Source: Rhinopithecus roxellana
Lineage: Eukaryota; Chordata; Mammalia; Primates; Cercopithecidae
Direction of reading: 5' to 3'
Length of the DNA stretch: 64,000 bases
NCBI RefSeq assembly: GCF_007565055.1
Contig: NC_044567.1
Coordinates: 50,988,260 to 51,052,259, forward strand
The notes beneath the pieces are model-generated. The model saw only the letters and a list, made by a program, of their open reading frames with translations, searched no databases and was not told the origin of the DNA. The position numbers were made by a program, and so were the translations under genes. Positions 59,938 through 64,000 of this stretch are shown piece by piece; position 1 is the first letter of the stretch; each line of letters begins with the position of its first letter.

Positions 59938-61314
59938 AGTATATCGCAAATTCTTTCAGAAAACAGAGAACAAGGAAACACTTCTTAGCTCATGTCATAA
60001 GTACAGCAAGACCTTTATAACAAAACCTGTCAAGAAGACTACAATCAATGAAAATTATAGACCAATATTACTCGTAAATATAGATGCAAAAATTCTTGAA
60101 AAACAAAAGCACATTGAAACCAGCAATATATGAAAGTCATATCACAACCAAGTAAGGTTTATCCTAGAAATGTAAGGATGTTTTGACACTTAAAAGTAAA
60201 TTAATATAATTCCCCACATTAACCAAGAAAAGGAGAAAAATCATGTAATGATTATCTCAAAATATGCAGGAAAGATTGTTTGATGAATTCACCATTAATC
60301 CATGATTGAAAACAAATGCACCAGTAAATGAAGAACAAAAAAAAATGTTCTCAATCTGATAAAAGTCAATAATAATTTTAAAATCTGTGGGTAACAAAAC
60401 ACGTAATAGTAATACAGTAAACACTTTCTATCAAAGACTGGTACCAAAACAGGGTATCTGCTGTATCTACTTCCATAATATAGTGCACTGGCTATCCAAG
60501 CCAGCATAATAAAACAAGATAAAGAAATAAAAGGTATACAGATTGTACAGGAAGAAAAAAAGCTGTCCTTGCTCATAAATAATGTAATCTTTAATGTATA
60601 AAATCCTAAAGGAATCTACTTTAAAATACTAGAATTAATAAGGGAATTTAGCAAGGATTCAGCATACAAGGTCAAATCTATTGTAATTATGTTTACTAGT
60701 GACAAAAGGTGAAAAATGATAACAAGGAATATAATTTACAATAGCATCGAAGGGTATAAAATTCTCAAGGATGAATTTTATGAAATATGTACAAGATATC
60801 TACACTTAAAACTTTAGGAAAAATTAAACAAAACATAAATGAATGGAAAGCTATACCATGTTCATGGAATAGAAGCTTAACTATCAATTCTGTCAAAATT
60901 ATTTACCAGTTCAAAGCAATACAGTGAAAATCCTACCTGATCTTTTTATAGAAACTGACAAGCTATATAATTCATTTGAAAATGCAAAGGACCTACAATA
61001 GTCAAAATAATTACAAAAGAAGAATAAAGTTAGATACTTTCAACCTGATTCAGGGGTTACTATAAAGTTACAGAAATAAAGACACAAAGTGGCATTGACA
61101 TAGTCAAATGTATCAATGAAATAGAACAGAGTTCAGAAACAGACCCATATATGTATGCTCAGTTGACTCTGTTGAAGGTAATTCAATGAAAAAGGAAGTT
61201 TTTTCAATATATGGTGTTGGCTCAATGGATATCCATTTGAAAACAAAACAAAGCAAAAGCCTCACATCCTACCTTACACTGTACATCATCAAGTAAAAAT
61301 TTAAATCACAATTA

Positions 61315-61615
61315 TAGTCATGCATTGAATATACAATAATGGTCCCATAAAATTAGAATATTGTATTTTTACTGTACTTTTTAATGTTTAGATATGTTTA
61401 TATACATAAATACTTACCATCGTGTTATAATTGCCTGCAGTATTCAGCACAGTGACATGCTGTATGGTTTGTAGCCTAGGAACAATAGGCTGTAGCAGGA
61501 GGCTATACCATCTGATTTGTGTAAATACATTCTATGACATTTGAACAATGATGAAATTGCCTAACAATACATTTCTCAGAATGTATTCCTGTCATTGAGT
61601 GATACATGGCCATAT
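61315..61615 (-). mobile_element. MER2-type Tigger DNA transposon
   Basis: Reverse of the MER2 consensus: 'taatggtcccataaaattagaatattg', 'ttgtagcctaggaacaataggctgtag', ending 'gtgatacatggcc', flanked by TA. Confidence 0.8.
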
Positions 61616-61696
61616 AAAATTTTTAAAATAAAATATAGGAGAGTATCTTTGCAACCTTATTTAGACAAATATTTCCTGAAGAGGACATAAAAAACA

Positions 61697-61780
61697 CTAA
61701 TGAGAAGAGGAGAGGAGGAGGGAAGAAAAAGAAAGAAAAAGAAAGAAAGAAAGAAGAAAGAAAGAAAGAAAGAAAGAAAG

Positions 61781-61822
<42 letters not shown>

Positions 61823-61905
61823 AGGAAGGAAGGAAGGAAGGAAGGAAGGAAGGAATGAAGGAAGGAAGAAGGGAATGAATGAAGGATTAAGGAGAGACAG
61901 AAAGA
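61697..61905 (+). repeat. Compound polypurine microsatellite
   Basis: (GAAA)n, then (GA) of about 15 units (61786-61816), then (GGAA)9 (61820-61855), then irregular GAAGG/GAATG units. Plus strand is nearly all purine for about 200 bases. Confidence 0.95.
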
Positions 61906-63115
61906 AAGAGAATAATCACTACTTGGAGGCAGAATTATGAGGCAGTCAGGAAGGAAGACCTGCAGTGAATGGGAATGTCTCATGCACTGTAAGTTGACAC
62001 TTGTTTGAGAAATAGGACTTAAGTGATTATTCAGATTAATTCGGACTTAAGGATACTGAAATTCGATTAAAAAGAATAGTATTTGGAAAAGAAAAGACAA
62101 TAGACCAAAGAAGTTGCTACACTGGACCTTAACAACACTAAAAATTGCCCTTTGGAAGACACTAATATGAAACTGAAAAGACATACCACACAGTGGAGAA
62201 AATACATACATCTGACAAATGACTTATATTCAAAATATAAAAGGAATTCTTACAATACTAAAGATGGCAAAATAACTCTAATAGCCACTTCTTAAAAAGA
62301 CACACAGATGATCAATAAGCACCTGAAAAAATGCTCAGCATTGCTAATCATCAACAAATTGCAAGCTCAAACCACAATGTGATATAACCTCATACATTAA
62401 AATAGCTAAAAGTTAAAGAAAACTAGTAAGCTCTGGTGAGCATGTGGACAATCGGAGCTCTTGTAGTGGGTATGTAAATGGCATAATTACTTTGGAAAAA
62501 AGTTTGTCAGTTTCTTACACAGTTAAACATGCATCTACTTGTGATCCATCAATTTTACTTCTAGAAATTTGCCCAAGATAAATAAAAACCACACAAAGGA
62601 CTCACAAAGTTCACCCAAAGACTTATACACAAATGTGCCTGCAGTTTTTTGCACCATAGCATAAATCTGGAAACGGTCTAAAAGTCTATCCAGAGGATAG
62701 ATAAATTATGTATTTATTCATTGAAATACCACTTAACAGTGGAAGAAAGCAAACTGCGGATACCTACAAAATCATGGATAAATCTCAAAAACACTTTGTT
62801 GTGCTAGAGAAGCTCACAAAAGAGTGTGTACTGTACAATTCTGTTTATAGAAAGTCCTTGAAAGGGCAAAACAAACTAGCAAGAGAAGTCAGATCAAGGA
62901 TTGCCTGGGGTAGGAAGTGGTGGAGATTGACTACTAAGGGCCATGAGAAAACTTTGTGGGTTAACAGAAATGTTCAGTATTTTGATTGGAGCAGTGGTTC
63001 CATGTGCATATACAGTTGTCAAAACTTATCAATGTATACATTTAAAGAGCATGCATTTTATTTTATAAAAACAAATTGTGTGTGAATAAATGTGATTTTA
63101 AAAAATAATAAAGTT

Positions 63116-63639
63116 CCCCACATATTTCTTAGGTCCCTTAAAGAATGAGCACCGCTCGTCTTGTCAATGCCAGAGTCTCTGTCTCATTAATCTTTTAATC
63201 GCGGTCTATACACTATCTGGCACTCGGTAAGTGCTCCCCAGGTAGAGTTTGAGAGAAGGTACGCCGGGAGAGCACGTATTGTTGGAGGGGTGTGAGGACT
63301 AACAGAACACAAGCAGGGCTAGACAAATATGCTCTTCTGCCAGAAACCTCTTTCACCATAAGGTGGCAGCAGAGAGCACCTGGCAATGTCTTTACCTACT
63401 CAATCCAGCAGGTGACAGCAGACCCACACCAACCTCTACACGAAGTTGCATTTTCTCCTCTTTCCTACAGTTAGCACAATCTCAGCCCAGCCACTCGGCC
63501 AGGCAGAAAAGGGAGACTTAAATGGAAGAGAATGAGAACGTACCCATGATCCCCATATATGATGGCACTGTTCTCCATGCTTAAGAGGCAATATTTAATT
63601 ATACTTAATGTAACATCCATGCCTACTAAGCAGTGTTTC
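63116..63639. other. No recognised element
   Basis: Unassigned; 'atctggcactcggtaagtgctcc' at about 63216 hints at MIR/L2. Confidence 0.35.
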
Positions 63640-63770
63640 ATTTCCATCCCCATCCTTTATCATGGGTATGATTTTCTTTGTTTTAAAGACAAGTAAACAA
63701 AGCTTCAGAGAAGGAGAACACGTTCCTCGTCAGGGATCTAGAAGTGGTAGCGATGGAGTTTGAGTCTGAT
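63640..63770 (+). repeat. MIR SINE
   Basis: 'agacaagtaaacaaagcttcagagaagg'. Confidence 0.55.
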
Positions 63771-63839
63771 TTTTCTTTCCATGTCATGCTGTCCAAACCT
63801 ATAGGCCGACATGACCCATACAGAGGTTATGTATTGTTG

Positions 63840-63933
63840 TTCACTGCAGCAGTGCGCACTGCTCATGTGCATTAGCTCATTTAGTCTTCACAACTAGATG
63901 AGGTAGGAACAGTTGTTATCCCTATTTATTTTA
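63840..63933 (+). repeat. MIR SINE cut by an Alu
   Basis: 'cattagctcatttagtcttcacaactagatgaggtagg' followed directly by Alu tail sequence. Confidence 0.7.
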
Positions 63934-64000
63934 TTTATTTCATGATTGTGTTTTTGAAAGAGTGTGTTACTGTCACCCACTCTGGAGTGCAGTGGTGCGA
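63934..64000 (-). mobile_element. Antisense Alu, cut by the window end
   Basis: T-rich tail then 'gttactgtcacccactctggagtgcagtggtgcga'; the left part of the element continues beyond 64000. Confidence 0.88.

Larger units (their letters stand above)
59940..63115 (+). mobile_element. Old L1M LINE (ORF2 3' half and 3' UTR), interrupted
   Basis: Plus-strand L1 order: 'ctgtcaagaagactacaatc', 'aatattactcgtaaatatagatgc' (60.0 kb), later 'gtttgtcagtttcttacacag' and '...ctgtacaattctgtttatagaaag' (62.5-62.9 kb). Interrupted by MER2-like DNA (61315-61615), a polypurine microsatellite and about 180 unassigned bases (61906-62086). No frame survives. Confidence 0.85.
26660..64000 (-). other. ASIC2: Region upstream of ASIC2a, expected intron 1 of the longer ASIC2b isoform
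   Basis: No exon with recognisable similarity is found here. From known ASIC2 gene structure (a distant alternative first exon for ASIC2b upstream on the minus strand), this stretch should be intronic in the long transcript. That assignment rests on outside knowledge, since the window does not include the ASIC2b exon. Confidence 0.7.

Noticed and set aside
61657..61983. 108-codon Ser/Leu/Phe-rich frame
   Set aside because: Antisense of the polypurine tract.
1..64000. tRNA, rRNA, CRISPR or prokaryotic operon
   Set aside because: No cloverleaf-like gene, rRNA core, spaced repeat array or compact gene order was seen; all evidence points to primate intronic DNA.

Overview
This is a vertebrate nuclear window, almost certainly from human chromosome 17q or a close catarrhine relative. 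It holds the alternative first coding exon of ASIC2 (isoform ASIC2a; older names ACCN1, BNC1, MDEG) on the minus strand. Alu SINEs, an LTR12/HERV9-type solo LTR (a family restricted to Old World monkeys and apes) and the human-like ASIC2a N-terminus all agree with this. I recognise no other gene. There is no RNA gene, CRISPR array, bacterial operon or phage feature.

Layout. Bases 1-25294 are the start of the first intron of the ASIC2a transcript, which reads right to left. The intron holds old MIR, L2 and L1M remnants, four solo LTRs (LTR12-type, an unresolved ERV1-like LTR, two MaLR), MER20 and MER5A hAT elements, one AluS, a truncated Alu and a compound microsatellite with 19 uninterrupted GGAA units. 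Bases 25295-25849 are the coding part of exon 1a (185 codons, phase-0 donor). Next come a predicted short 5' UTR with a tiny upstream ORF, a TATA-like box near 26030 and a CpG island at about 26230-26640. The rest (26.7-64 kb) lies upstream of ASIC2a. From established knowledge of the locus it should lie inside the very long first intron of the longer isoform (ASIC2b), whose own first exon is outside the window. It contains L1M blocks, Alus (one close inverted pair), LTR10-type and other solo LTRs, MER20, MER1-like and MER2-like DNA transposons and microsatellites. It also contains three local duplications that repeat families do not fully explain.

The most notable structures are: a 0.75 kb direct duplication (34492-35228 and 37141-37908); a series of transposons sitting inside older MIR elements, several with visible target-site duplications; an LTR12-type LTR with four 24-bp CCAAT-box units on the ASIC2 strand; a long GGAA tract; and the promoter geometry of exon 1a. 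I found no convincing undescribed protein system. Most long open frames outside exon 1a are explained by repeats, by antisense of the exon or by chance. Family names for repeats are from memory of consensus sequences and were not checked with a masking program.
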